A DNA stretch of 64,000 nt, taken from positions 62,001 through 126,000 of the forward strand of contig JANBPK010000919.1 of assembly GCA_027579435.1 (NCBI GenBank), written 5' to 3'. The position numbers and the translations under genes are program-made. Source of the stretch: Candolleomyces eurysporus (Eukaryota; Basidiomycota; Agaricomycetes; Agaricales; Psathyrellaceae). This document shows positions 32,064 through 44,202 of this stretch, one piece after another; the stretch's first letter is position 1, and every line of letters starts with the position of its first letter. The notes under the pieces were generated by a model, which made no database searches, was not told where the DNA came from, and saw only the letters and a list, made by a program, of their open reading frames with translations.

Positions 32064-34084
32064 ATGGGTGAAAACTGGTTCCAACGCGAATTCCTGGTCC
32101 CGAGAAGGCTTGCCTTCAACGTTCNTTTTTTATGGTCTCCACTTCGGTATATTTGCTTATGGCTGGTGGAGTCAGGTGCATCCCATTCTACCCTCCTATC
32201 TGCCTTCTCTAACTCGTCGTGCAGGCTACCAACATCCGTCTTGCCGGCCTGAACACTCTCCAATGGTCCGTCTGGACCTCCCGTGGTGCTGGACTGGTAC
32301 TGGCATTGGACGGTGGACTCATTCTGCTCCCTATGTTGCGCAATATCTTGCGTATTATTCGACCCAAGCTTACCTGGCTCTTCCCCGCGGACGAAAACAT
32401 CTGGTTCCACCGTCAAGTCGCTTATTCCATGGCATTCTGGTCGATGGTCCACACCACTGCCCACTACGTCAACTTTATCAACGTCGAGCGCACTCGTAAG
32501 TACAAACCCCCTCCTTCGCTACCAGCTATTCACCTAAAATTCGCCCAGAAATCCGAAAGCAGACTGCCCTTATGATCCACTACACCCAACCGGGTGGCAT
32601 TACCGGCCACTTCATGCTCCTAATCATGGTGGTCATGTATACCACCGCTCATGCAAAGATTCGTAAGGAATGCTTTGAAGCGTTCTGGTACACCCACCAT
32701 CTGGCGTTCTTCTTCATGCTCGGTCTTTTCACCCATGCCACCGGTTGCTTTGTTCGAGACTCGGTCGAGCCAGACTTGATCGCGACCTTCCCCTTCTACT
32801 CTACCGAACATTGCCTTGGTTACCTCAGCTGGCGGTTCATTATCTGGCCTAGCATCATCTACTTTGGTGAACGTGTATGGCGTGAAATCCGTGCTCGACG
32901 TGCAACTCGTCTCTCCAAGGTTCTCATTCATCCCAGTGGTAAGCTCTCCCAGGTACAATCTCGGACCCTTTTCCTAACTCGGTTGGCTAGGTGCTATGGA
33001 ACTCCGAATCGTCAAGCCAAGCTTCAAGTACACCGCTGGTCAATGGCTGTTCCTTCAAGTCCCAGAGCTTTCCTCATTCCAATGGCATCCCGTGCGTTTC
33101 ACCATCCCTTCCATCAAATTTCATTCAATTCTCTGATATCATATCTTTTTGATCATTCAGTTCACCATTACATCTGCTCCTGAAGACCCTTACGTTTCAG
33201 TGCATATCCGACAGGTTGGCGACTTCACTAATGCTCTCGGTGAACGCCTCGGTGTTGGCCCAAGCGTCGTTGCGGCTATGACCCAAGCTGCCAAGAAAGG
33301 TTATGAGAAGGATTCCAAGGACATCTCGCGTGGAGATTTCGTCGAGGTCGACCCTGCAATGTCCTCCATTACGCTCCCTCAAGTCCGAATTGATGGCCCC
33401 TACGGCGCGCCCGCTGAAGATGTCTTTGACAATGAAGTTGCCGTTCTCATCGGTGCCGGTATCGGTGTCACGCCTTTCGCCTCGATCCTCAAGCACATTT
33501 GGTACCGACAAAAGAAGGGCAAACTTGGGTCTCTTCGCCGTGTCGAATTCTTCTGGGTTTGCCGTGATGCTCCGTCCTTTGGTTGGTTCCAGAGCTTGCT
33601 CTCTGAAGTCGAGGCTGCCCAAGCTGATCGTAAGTGTTTCGTCTCCATCTGTTATGCGGCCCATTTATTGACTGAATTATGTGTCATGACAGCCAACTTC
33701 CTGCGCATCAACATCTATCTTACTCAGAAGATCAATGAGGATATGTTGTGGAATATCGCCGTCAACGATGCCGGAGCTGATTACGATCCTTTGACTCTCC
33801 TCCGTTCCCGGACGATGTTCGGCAGGCCTGATTGGAATGCTATCTACGGCCGTATCAAGCAGGCTATTGAAGGTGGACAGTATATTCCGGGTGCCAGCGC
33901 TCAATTGAAGACCAAAGTCGGGGTACGTCTATTAAGCCCCCCCCCTCCTGTTTGTAACACTCTGACCAAAGTTTAACAGACATACTTCTGCGGTCCAAGC
34001 GTTCTTGCCAAGTCTATCAAGGCAGCTACATTGCAGCACTCGGGTGCCAACGTCGAGTTCTCGTTCGCCAAGGAGCATTTCTAA
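32064..34084 (+). CDS. NOXA: NADPH oxidase A
   Basis: NoxA transfers electrons from NADPH across a membrane to oxygen, making superoxide used in fungal differentiation. ATG 32064 opens MGENWFQREFLVPRRLAFNV; there is no EF-hand and no long N-terminal extension, which favours NoxA over NoxB or NoxC. Heme-ligand histidines are visible as pairs in WFHRQVAYSMAFWSMVHTTA and YTHHLAFFFMLGLFTHATG. The FAD-binding site is HPFTITSAPEDPYVS (after an intron). NADPH-binding motifs are GPYGAPAEDVFDNEVAVLIG with GAGIGVTPFASIL, then VEFFWVCRD and TYFCGPSVLAKSI. The end EFSFAKEHF matches the conserved Nox C-terminal Phe. At least seven introns. The N at 32125 breaks the first exon frame and must be omitted. 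Confidence 0.95.
32125..32125. other. Ambiguous base in NoxA exon 1
   Basis: The N precedes six T. Omitting it gives ...LAFNV-LFYGLHFGIFAYGWW in one frame. Confidence 0.9.
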
Positions 34085-34463
34085 AGTAGTGTAGTCGCCT
34101 GGTTGCGATGGACATTTTGCGGACCGATATATAGCGCGTTGTAGATTAGCCAGTAGCATCGGATACCATTTTCACACCCGACTCCCCCTTGTCATCAATC
34201 CCCTCTTCGTCATTCATAAAATGCAATAGCTGTGTTTAGTGTGCGTTGTTGTCGGAATAAAGAGGAAATCCCGGAATGAATGTTGTACGTTCGACGCCGA
34301 CCGACAAGACAAAAGCCCTTGCAGATACAATATAATTACATAAATAAAAATACATAAGGTATGTATGTAGGATTGGACTGAAGCTTGTCCGAAATAGTTG
34401 TTCTACTGTAGTACTAGAAAAACAAAAAAGAGATGGCAGCAGATATGCACGCATCATACTACA
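34085..34463. other. Convergent gap NoxA / MAPKKK
   Basis: 379 bp, AT-rich, between facing 3' ends. No gene or repeat seen. Confidence 0.5.
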
Positions 34464-37400
34464 TCAAGGCTGTTGTTTGAGTTCTTTGACGCTACTGTTC
34501 CACAATCTTGTCCGTCTTCGCCCCAACGGGTCCCCATGAACCTGCTCCTTGGCAATCATCCTGATACTCTTCCTCCCGTCCGCTTTGCGCTGCTGTTGTC
34601 TGAGCAGCTGGTCGGCCTGTTGGCTGCTGCTCGTCGTCAACGTCGTCGCGGTACTGGCGCCCGGGTCGCCGACGGGCTGGTCGAGATCGTGGTTAGGGAA
34701 CCACGATTCCAGATTATCCACAACGTCCTCCATCTTGGGACGCATAGCCAACGACGTCGGCTCTGGTTGTTTAACACCACCAACGCCACCACCACCACCG
34801 ACACCGTTCTTGGGAGTCCGTGACCTGTTGTTAGTGCTCACCGCGTTGTTCCGGGACGCTCCCCCAGCAGCAGCAAGAGCGTTTCGGGCAGCGCTACTGG
34901 ACATGAGGCCTTCAAATTCGTCTTCGAGCTCCGAGTCCATGCTGAACGATCTCCCGTTGCGTTGATCAAAAGCGAATATCGACACATCAGGGACAGACTT
35001 TTGTTTCATGAGGGAGCGCGACGCTGATGAGCCGGGGAGATGGGCGATAGAGTTTGAGGTCCTTAATCGGGGTGGGGAGATCGGTAATGGGCGGGCTGTG
35101 GTCTTCCCGTTCAAGCTGAGTGCTGTGGAGCTTGAGGAAGACGGTTGTACGTTAATGTGAGCTGCTTTGTATGCGGTGCCATAGCCGTGACGAGAGGATG
35201 AGGAATGTGGGAGAGGGAGAGGGTTGTGAGAAGAAGTGGAGGAGGATGTATGAGGGCGGTCTCGGGAAGAGGGATATGCTTGCTGTGTGGTTGGAGCGGT
35301 GTGTCCTGCGGGCGATGGAGGAAGTGGTCTTGGTGACCGAGCAGAATGTTTGGACGTGGAAGGTCTGGGTGGATGTTCAACTTGAGCAGAAGGAGGCGAA
35401 GAGCTCAGTGATGGACTGATTGCTGAGGATGAAACATAGGTCGAAGTTGACGGCGCCCTGTGCAATGAGGCCGGGAACCTGGAACTAGAAAAGGTCGTAG
35501 TCTCCACCTGAGCAGAAGGAGGTGAAGAACTGAGTAATGGACTATTTACTGCGTGAAGAGGACGAGCCGAAGTGATAGGTGTGCTGTGCACAGACGCTAG
35601 CGTCTTGGAGGCAGGAGAAGTGGCTGATACCGGCTGACGTGGGTCAGGTAAGGGAGGAGGAGTGTAAACGAAAGTCGGCTTGCGTGAAACTTGATTACGT
35701 CGCAGTTCGTCCGATCCCTCGTCCGGATTAGCAATTATGAGTCTGCGTGGTTTGCCTCTCCGTGATGAAGCCGTCGTTTCCGAGGCGCTATACGGGCGAT
35801 AGAGGTAGTCTATCGGTTGTGTCTTTGTTGATCCAAGGGGCGTAATTGTGACTAGAGGGGGCCCGGGACCCAGTGTACCAGACGGAGGATCTGCTCGCAG
35901 CCGTTCCTGTGTGAGCGTCTGAACGGGAGCGTTCCATTCCGGGATCGAGAGAGTTGGAAGGTTGGGCTTGGCCGTATTCCTGGACGAAGACTGGGACAGT
36001 GTGAGGGTTGACGGTGTGAAGGTTGAATTTGTGTCTCTTGAGGAACGGGCGGTATTCTTATCGGGATAAAGGGATGGATACGACGAATGCTCTGGGATTG
36101 CTTGATATCTGCGATGTCGATGAGAGTCAGCTATGTCTGTGATGTCAAAGACCCAGCCTTTAGTAGGTTGTTGGAGATAAGGGTGCTTCTTGAGCTTTCG
36201 AGCATGTGGGCGTTGGCGAGGATCCCTACAGAAGTAGAAAGATGAATCAAAAATGTCGAGAGAGCTATGAGAAAACAAGTGCACTTACGTATGAAAGCAG
36301 TTCTCCCGAAAATCATTCGCCAGGGGAGACAGCGAGATATCAGACGGTATTGGGGGAGAAAGCTTCTCTTGGAAAAGCTAAAGGGAGATTTAGCTTGGCA
36401 GGCGAACAGTTGTTTGTGAAATTACCTTCATCATAACAGGAGGAGCCTGGAACCCGCTCCACGGACGACTCCCTGTCCACATTTCAACAGCAACACAACC
36501 CACACTCCAAATGTCGACTTTTGCATCATATCCTTGGCCGTCGGGGGACAAGACTTCTGGAGCCATCCAATACACGGTGCCTTTCATCATTGTGTACGCT
36601 CGCCCACCGCGGTACAAGTCCTCAGCCTTCTTGCTGATGCCAAAATCCGAGATCTTGCAAACACCGCGTTCTTCCACCAGGATGTTGTCGGCTTTCAGAT
36701 CCTGTTCAAAGTTTAACGCATTATGGTCAGATGATTGGATGGCAACGCACTCTGTGCAAAATGTTTCTGGAATGCAGATAGTCGAGGCCTTGCAGGATTT
36801 GGTAGAGGAAAGAAGTCGTGACCTCTTCTCTGAACCGTCCATGCTGGCGCAGAAGTTCACTGATGGTTCCACCTGGGACATATTCAAGGAATCTAACGGC
36901 GTTGGACTCCCACTTTTGACAAGGATGAAGTACGACCTACATGCTCAAAAAGTCTTCACTCTCTTCATATCCCAGGTATTGGACAATGTTTGGATGGTCG
37001 AGATCCTTCAGGGTATCGCTTTCGAATTTGAGGGCCTTCATGACGTCCAGATGGTGAGATTTGATCCTGTCGCTGGGTGTTTTGGGAAATTCTACTTGCT
37101 TGACAGCCATAATCTCGCCTGTGGTGGCGTTCAAAGCAAGGTAGACCCGCCCATAACTGCCCTGTCCCAAGAGCTCTCCTCTCATCCATTGGAATGTCGC
37201 TAAGCGCCGTGGGTCAGGGAGGCTGTGGACCTAAGAGCTCGGGCCGACCTTACCTTTTGAGAAGGACGGCTTGTACGCCAGGCGACTCTCACCAGACTGC
37301 GCGTTAGATTTCGCAACCCTCTTGGGCCTGGGAGTATCCGACTCATCTCCTGTGTCTCCCGAAGAGTATTCGAGCGAGTCATAGGACGGCGAGCGCCCGT

Positions 37401-37694
37401 TGGAGCTCCCGTTCAGGCGGAACTGCAGGTCCGGAAGCGGAGGTGGGCTTGTGAGAGACTCTGACAGGGGTCGGACGGCCCAAGTCTGAGAGGGATCGAC
37501 CGCATTTGAAAGCGGCATCGACCCACGGGGGGGAGTNAAGGAGACGAGAACAAAGGAAGAAGCAGTGATGCTGGTGGAAGAGGGCACAAGGGGGCGTGAG
37601 ATGACGCTTGTCACGGGGACCTTTCGAGGCTATCAGGCAGATATCCTGGAACTGAAGATTGTGCACCGCCCTCAAGCTGCATTCTGAGCCTCAT
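34464..37694 (-). CDS. Bck1-like MAP kinase kinase kinase with kinase domain near the N-terminus
   Basis: MAPKKKs phosphorylate MAPKKs; the Bck1/Mkh1 group serves the cell-wall integrity pathway. From ATG 37694 (MRLRMQLEGGAQSSVPGYLP) a short Ser/Pro region leads across an intron to the kinase: WMRGELLGQGSYGRVYLALN, the ATP-binding Lys in IMAVKQVEF, catalytic HRDLKADNILVEE, ISDFGISKK, and the activation-loop end MKGTVYWMAPEVL. YDAKVDIWSVGCVAVEMWTG follows, ending CRDPRQRPHARKLKKHPYL. About 580 more residues, disordered and Ser/Pro-rich, follow the kinase. The tail finishes with VVDNLESWFPNHDLDQPVGD and RKSIRMIAKEQ, RRRTRLWNSSVKEL, segments that in Bck1 proteins precede the kinase. The kinase call is firm; the start codon is less so. 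Confidence 0.8.
35381..35543 (-). repeat. Direct repeat of about 37 bp in MAPKKK tail
   Basis: Two similar copies (35381-35418 and 35506-35543) encode SPSLSSSPPSAQVE and SPLLSSSPPSAQVE. This is a small internal duplication in the disordered tail. Confidence 0.7.
37537..37537. other. Ambiguous base in MAPKKK exon 2
   Basis: An N close to seven G. Unlike the other coding Ns, the splice phase I infer (ITASSFVLVS-x-TPPRGSMP) needs this position to count as one real base. Confidence 0.6.
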
Positions 37695-37816
37695 CAAGTC
37701 CTCTGTGCTGGTACATAACAAGGCACTGTGGGAACTTTTCGCCCAGCCCGAACACGTGTTGACGAATTTGAACGCGTCCAAAGCCAAGGCGTGTTGTGTC
37801 CTCCTCCCGCTCCTCC
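37695..37816. promoter_or_regulatory. Shared divergent promoter MAPKKK / NUP170 with CACGTG
   Basis: 122 bp between the inferred start codons; CACGTG at 37753-37758 lies in the middle, about 60 bp from each. Confidence 0.5.
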
Positions 37817-40800
37817 ATGGCCGCTCCCTTCCCCCCCTTTGGCGGATACCGCACGACGCCCACCCCATTCAACCCCTCAATACGCCCCGCGCCGCCCCCC
37901 AAGCCCGCCCCGGTCGATCTCACCGCCCTCCAAAATGCGTCCCGCGTTCTCCTCGACCAATTGGCCAAGGACGCCCAAGTGATTCCCGACCTGGGCGACA
38001 CCATCTCAAACGGTCGGTCTCAGCTCTGAATTTCCTTTCGTTCGCTCCTCACCCAGCGACAGGTGTGGCGCAGGCTTCTGGAAACTACAGCATCTTCCCC
38101 GACGACACTCGGGTGCCATATCAGAAGAGGCGCTTCATTGGCATCCCTGACGGTCTCTTCCAATATTATGACAGTACGAGCGTTCAGTCGTCTGTGCACC
38201 TTTACTCCATTTCTCATTATTCTTTCCGCAGGCGCTAATGTGACATCACATATGGGTCTTCTGCCAGACATTGAGAGAGTGTGGATTTCAATCGACCACA
38301 AGCTGTTCTTGTGGGACTATAACGACGGGTGCGCCTGCAAGCAATGCGCAAGACTCTGTACTGACTAGTTTCCAGTCAAGAAATCGCGTCCTTTGTCGAC
38401 CAACCCGATGTCATCACCAACGTCGCCCTTGTCAAACCAAAGCCTGGGCTATTCATCGACGACATTACCTCCCTTCTTGTAATATGTACCCCGCTGTCGG
38501 TTCTGATCATCGGCATCTCTCTTGTACCCAATCCTGACGAAAACGGCCGACCAGCTACACACCTCTCCCTCTACGACACCGACTTCAAGGTTGAATGCGA
38601 CGTTGAGATGACTTCTGTGGTTGGCACTCCAGATGGGCGTATATTCATGTGCGGCGCATCAGACGGAAATGTGTACGAGCTGCACTACCAAGCCAGCGAA
38701 TCTTGGTTTGCGAAACGAGTCCAGCTCGTCAACCATTCCGTCGGTGGTGTGGCCAGCCTGTTGCCCCGATTCACTTCGACTACTAATGAAGGTAGGTCAC
38801 ACGCGTTCCAGAGTCAAGATGTCCTAAACGTAATTCCACTCCGCAGAGCGAAGTATGTCGATCGTCGTGGATGCATCAAGAAATCTACTGTATTCCTTGA
38901 CATCTCAGAGTACAATCCACATTTACCGACCGAACGGGGAGAAGGCACTCCAACATATCCAGACGCTGTCCAGCATATATAAAGCGGCCCAAGACAAGGC
39001 ACCCGGCTCGCCCGCACTTACACCTCAAAACTTCCAGATCATTTCTTTGCACGTCGTTGAACCCCGGGAGTCCAAAGCTGGGGTCCAGTTGTTCGCTATT
39101 ACAACGAATGGACTCCGTCTGTTCTTTGGACCTTCTTCCTCGGGTCTCGGTTACGGTTATGGATCAAACAGGCCATTGGGGCTCATTCACGTCCGTCTCC
39201 CACCAACCACGCTCATACATCCCGACGAACAAGCGAACCGCTATCGAACGCCTGTCGGACTCTATGGCGCCCCTCCCGTATCTGCGCAGCCTTCGAGTCG
39301 CCCTTACATCATTTCCACCCTCGACAACGCTTCCTATGTCAATGGCTTGACCGTCGCTACTCAGCCGGGTGACACCGATGGAAGCGACTATGTTCTGTGC
39401 CTCGCCCCCGACCTAACGCGTCTAGGCAATCTTGGACAGTTGAACCTGGCGCAAGCCCAGCCTCAGATCCAGCAATACACTTCTGGATTCCCTTCGTACA
39501 ACAATCCAACATCTACATCGAGCAGGCCGCAGCTTGTCGAATATGCCACTCTGCTATCCATACCTGGAAGATCGTGGGCTGTGGCTGAACTTCCTCATGA
39601 ATCTCCGGCTGTACCATCCAATACGCCTTCCCCGTCGGCGATCAATGAATTGGGCACCCAGTTCAGTGAACCGTCATCCCAGTTCGTCATACTCACGAAT
39701 GTGGGATTGACCTTCTTGAACAAACGGAGAGCGGTAGATTATCTCAAGGCCGTCCTTGAGGAGCTGCACTCTGACAACAATCTCCAACCATTAGTCGATT
39801 TCCGTGACAGGTTAGTATCACTTACCCCCCAAGACGCAAATACTGACTTTTCTTTGCAGTTTTGGGCGTGACCAAACCTGCGCCATGTTACTCGCGCTTG
39901 CAAGCGGCAATACTTTCTTAGATGCTGTTGCGGGGCCCTCCACAGGATCAATCACTTCAGTCAGTCCTGAAATCGTGGCCCATGCGAAGCAATCTTTCTA
40001 TGACTTTGGAGATCGGCCTATCTGGGCGGAGCGTGCTATGTATGGAACAACAGGTGTGTTTATCCCGTCCAATTCAATGACCTCGGCTCAAAATTTCCAC
40101 ATCACATCAAGCCGAAAATAAGGGCACCGCCATTTACAGCGGCAGAAGGGACGGCTTGGCTCTCTATTTTGCGCGCCTCGTTCGGCCTATCTGGAAAGCG
40201 AACATCACGAAGTTAGGAGCTTCCGGCAAGCATGAGTTGGGTGTTCCGGCGAAGTCGTTACTTTTCACACAGCAGAACCTGTTCGCTTTGAAAGATTTCC
40301 TTGACAAGAATCCCCATCTTTTCCATTCTGCTCCTAGTGAACCAAACTCTAGTCGAGCACCCGTTGCCGATCAAGAAGCATGGAAGGTTCGGATATTGTT
40401 TTTCTATGATGGAAGGTCTCTTAACCAAAGTTTCAGGCTGAGCATAGTTCGATAGTGGAATTGCAAGGGCTCTTGGCTCGGACGATTGAAGCGCTTTCTT
40501 TCATCATGCTCTTGAACGATTATCGTCTCGGCGATTTAGTGGCGCAGTAAGTCTGACCCTCATTTCAAACACCATTCTGCTAAAATCTATCATCTAGCTG
40601 TGATGCAGACATTAAGAAACTCCTCGAGTCGCAGACGTTCGAGGACTTGATTACCTCCAATAATGGCATCACCATGTCTAGGGCACTCGTCAACGTGGTT
40701 ATCGACCAGCAAATTGGACAGCAGATCAGTGTATGTACCCTCTCTTTTCTTGCATGGATGCATAGCTTAGTTTGAATGCAGGTGGATACGATTAGCGAGG

Positions 40801-42837
40801 TTTTGCAGCATCGTTGTGGCTCTTTCTGCAGTACCGACGACGTCATGCTTTACAAGGTATTTTCTCCTATCATAGTGGAGATTTCAACTCATTTATCGTT
40901 TGTTACAGGCAAAGGAGAACACTCGAAAGGCTGCTGAGACTCGTAACCCCACTGAAAGGCAGAACAGTCTTTCCGAAGCGCTTCGGTATGAAATTTCTCA
41001 TCCGAACATACGACATTGCAGCTCACACGTGTACTAGCCTCTTCACGAAGGGAGCAAGGATTCTGGAATTTGAGAAGCTTCGCGAAGTCGTTGGGGATTT
41101 CCAACAGCTGAACTTTGCCAAAGGTAGTTTCTACAGTTTCCCATCTCGCTCCGTGATTCTTATGGTGTTTCAGGCGCCGTATGTTTGCCATTGGCCTGCG
41201 CTCAGGCACAGGACCCGGATAATGCTGGCCTAGAGTTTTGGCATCTCAACCCTGCAGTAACTTCGGACCCTCGCAAGGATCTCGTCGAGGAACGGCTCAA
41301 AGCCTACGACCTCATTTTGGACTCGCTCGCTGTGTTCGAAGAGAAGAGCAACGCAAACAAAGTTGCGGCTGCAAGCGGGGGTTCGGTGACAGACGATCCT
41401 GAAGCAGTTCGAAGTCATGCTTACGAGCTTGCGTTTGCGAGTGAAGACGAGATGTTCCATTCAACGCTCTACGACTGGCTCATTGAGCGTAACCTCGCTG
41501 ATGACTTGCTTGAGGTAAGTTCTTCATATTCTTAGAAACTTCTGTGTCCTGAGGAAACCCTCTTTTCTGTGAAGATGCGACCGCCGTATCTGGAAGCCCA
41601 TCTGCGGAGGGACCCTCCTACTGTGCAGAAATACCAGCTTCTATGGCAATTCTATGTCAAGAATGGCCAGCCTTTGAGGGCCGCGGAAGTCTTGGGTGCC
41701 CTTGCTGAGTCGAACCAGTATGTTCCTTCAGCCTACCACACCAGCCATTTTTCTCACATGATTGTTAGATTCGACTTGCACCTCGACTCGAGGGTCGAGT
41801 ATCTGACGTTGGCTGTGGCTAATGCCAAATCGCACCCTATTTCTGCCGGCGGCCGTCATGAAACTGCTATTGCGTTCCTCACGGACCTTGAAGAAAAGCT
41901 GGAGGTTGCTCAGGTGCAACTTGAGGTTTACCAAACGCTTCTACCTCATATCGATGATGCTCCTGAAGTTGGCGATCGCATCAAGCAGCTATCGGAGCGA
42001 CTCTTCACCATGACGGAGGTTCGTGTTCTTTGTGTATGGTCTTACTTTTTGCTAACGGCTTTGTCTTTCAGCTTTACCAAGATTACGCCGTGCCGTTCGA
42101 CCTTCCGAACATTAAGCTGCTTTGCCTGCATGTTTCTGAACATCGGGACGAAGGCTTGGTACGACCTATCTGGAATCAGATCTTCGACGAGAGTGAGTAT
42201 TTCCCTTGTTTGAGGGTTTGATCAAGTCCTCACTCGGTATTCCAGTTCTGCAAGCGTCGCCGGACGTGTCGGTGCAGGGAGACATGGTTTTCAAGCGTGT
42301 CACTTCGTTGGGTCAACGGTTCTATCCATCCGAGAGCGCTTTCCCCCTCCGTACGTTTCCCTTTTCTCATCCTTTTTACCTTTTTTGCTTATAATGTGTC
42401 TTAGGATTCGTCTCTCAATTGCTTGTGCGGTTCATGCTTGCCAACAAGAATGATGTACCTTCCGGATGGGTGTCACGCCTGTTGGTTCAATCCAATGTCC
42501 CCTTCGTGGAGATATGGGAAGTGCTTCACAATATGTATGAATCTCAGGTAAGAAATATTATCTCATTTGCAGAGCTGCAAAATTGACCGATTGCCGCTAG
42601 GTCCCACCTTTCAACGAACAAGCAAACGTGCAGGCACTATCCGCAGAAATTGCTATTTTGCTCACGGACTGGTTGAACGAGGTTATGCGGCCTCAGTCGT
42701 CAATATCTAGGGCAGAGTTCCCCGCTGGAAGGATCGACATTGCCATTGAGCAATACCTGCCAGAAGTAGAACCTAGTCGAACTGAGACTAGGAACGCGTA
42801 CGAGGGTATCAGACGACAGCTGCGACGACATTGGTGA
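37817..42837 (+). CDS. NUP170: Inner-ring nucleoporin Nup170/Nup155
   Basis: This large scaffold subunit of the nuclear pore inner ring has a beta-propeller followed by an alpha-solenoid. ATG 37817 opens MAAPFPPFGGYRTTPTPFNP. Conserved propeller segments include VAQASGNYSIFPDDTRVPYQ, KRRFIGIPDGLFQYYD, IERVWISIDHKLFLWDYND, VIDDASRNLLYSL-type sequence and LVEYATLLSIPGRSWAVAEL. The solenoid includes KRRAVDYLKAVLEEL, FFEE-like helices, AHAKQSFYDFGDRPIWAERA and YDWLIERNLADDLLE. It ends RNAYEGIRRQLRRHW. About twenty short introns split the gene, the longest coding unit in the window at 5 kb. Product is near 1,350 residues, as expected. Some exon edges in 40.9-41.1 and 42.2-42.4 kb are approximate. 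Confidence 0.93.
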
Positions 42838-42955
42838 TTAGTTGTACGTTCTCTATATATACAGACATTAATAAGTACACCCTGGATACCGTGAACGTTG
42901 TTGTTACATTCATTCCTGGCCGAAGCGCGAGAGATAAATAGATAAAGTGACTGGG

Positions 42956-43964
42956 TCAAGCATTGACTTCGAGAATGGCATCCTCCGCGCGGAGGAGTAT
43001 GCGCTTCGTGAAGTGTTCTGTGAGCTTGTATACTTTGTACAGAGCCCTAATTCAGTGTTGGTAAGAATGAGAGACAGAGCTGTGTGTTGAATATCTCACC
43101 GTAAAGCACCAACAACAATCAGCGCAACAACAATCAAAGCAGCCACATCTCGATTGTTGTCCCGCCGCCTCGAAGCGCGGTAACGAGCCAGCCATTGTAC
43201 CGGTGCAAGAAGCTGAGCGGACAGCAACAGCTGAACCAGAGAGGCGGCTCCCACTAGAGGCAGACCCAGAAGAAACCTCCGGATAAATCTTACGACGAAT
43301 CCAGGTTGTGATGCTGGATCGAAGCGGAGATTCCCTGTCGGTCTTCGTGGTCTGTCTGTCGGGAAGAAATCGTCTTCCAATATGCCGGCGACATCACCAT
43401 CCCGCAGGACTCGAAAGGCAGCAGAGATGAGATCTGTGGCGACCTCAAAGGGGGAAATAATCCGAAAATATGACCAGGAATGGTCATAGTACGACGGTTC
43501 TTCAAACCAGGAAATAAAGTAGGTGGTGACGTAGGAGGCTAGCATCACGATGCCGGTGAAGAGCAATCCGGAGACACCTCCTACTACAACTAGAAAGCAT
43601 TAAATGCCGAATAAATAAACGGCCGTGCATTCGGGTTGCTTACTGGGATTGGTGGCCAACCCGAGCACTTGTGTTCGGGCGAACCGGTATTGGTAGTGGC
43701 ATTGGGGACACGCGAAGAAGGCGCTTTGAGACACTGACGTTCTTCTCCATTGCTCGAGGCATTTAACATGAACGTACTGTGAGGAATAAGGCAATTATCA
43801 AAGAGTAATTCGGGCCAGGAATGGCAGAACCCACGTACTCGGATTGAACCCTTACAATAACAGGGTGAGATGAGGCGGCCGAGTTCTGGTTCAGCGCTGA
43901 CTCCATCTAGACAAATTCGACACTGCTTTTCGTCATTTCCGGTGTTATTTGTGTCGTCTGGCAT
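42956..43964 (-). CDS. Membrane RING-CH (MARCH-type) E3 ubiquitin ligase
   Basis: RING-CH proteins ubiquitinate membrane proteins. From ATG 43964 the protein begins MPDDTNNTGNDEKQCRICLD. The C4HC3 zinc ligands are all visible: CRIC, SPCYCKG, then after an intron HVKCLEQWRR and CPQCHYQYRF. A hydrophobic segment (GGVSGLLFTGIVMLASYVTT) follows, then RRFLLGLPLVGAASLVQLLL and a final hydrophobic stretch AALIVVALIVVGALR. The last exon reads YKVYKLTEHFTKRILLRAED and stops at 42956. An in-frame ATG at 44075 would add 37 residues; the shorter form is preferred because RING-CH domains usually start near the N-terminus. It converges with NUP170, 118 bp away. Substrate unknown. Confidence 0.85.
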
Positions 43965-44202
43965 ATGAAAGGTAAACGAAAGAACAGAGCTGAGGGCAAG
44001 CTGTGGTCTTGGTGGCACAGAACATCGTGGTCGTTCTGAAAGCCGGCCACATTGATTTGCCGGAATGATGTTCATGTGACCTCAGTTTGCAGTTTACCGA
44101 CCCCGATCATACCCAGCTGCAGCGTTGCTTCAAGTTTGTTGTTGCTAAATCTCCTTGCCTGGGCCTTGCTGCTGCCCATTTGACCACGACCAACCAGCAA
44201 GG
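43965..44202. promoter_or_regulatory. Shared divergent promoter RING-CH ligase / mitochondrial carrier
   Basis: 238 bp between starts, or 127 bp if the ligase begins at 44075. No recognised element. Confidence 0.45.
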
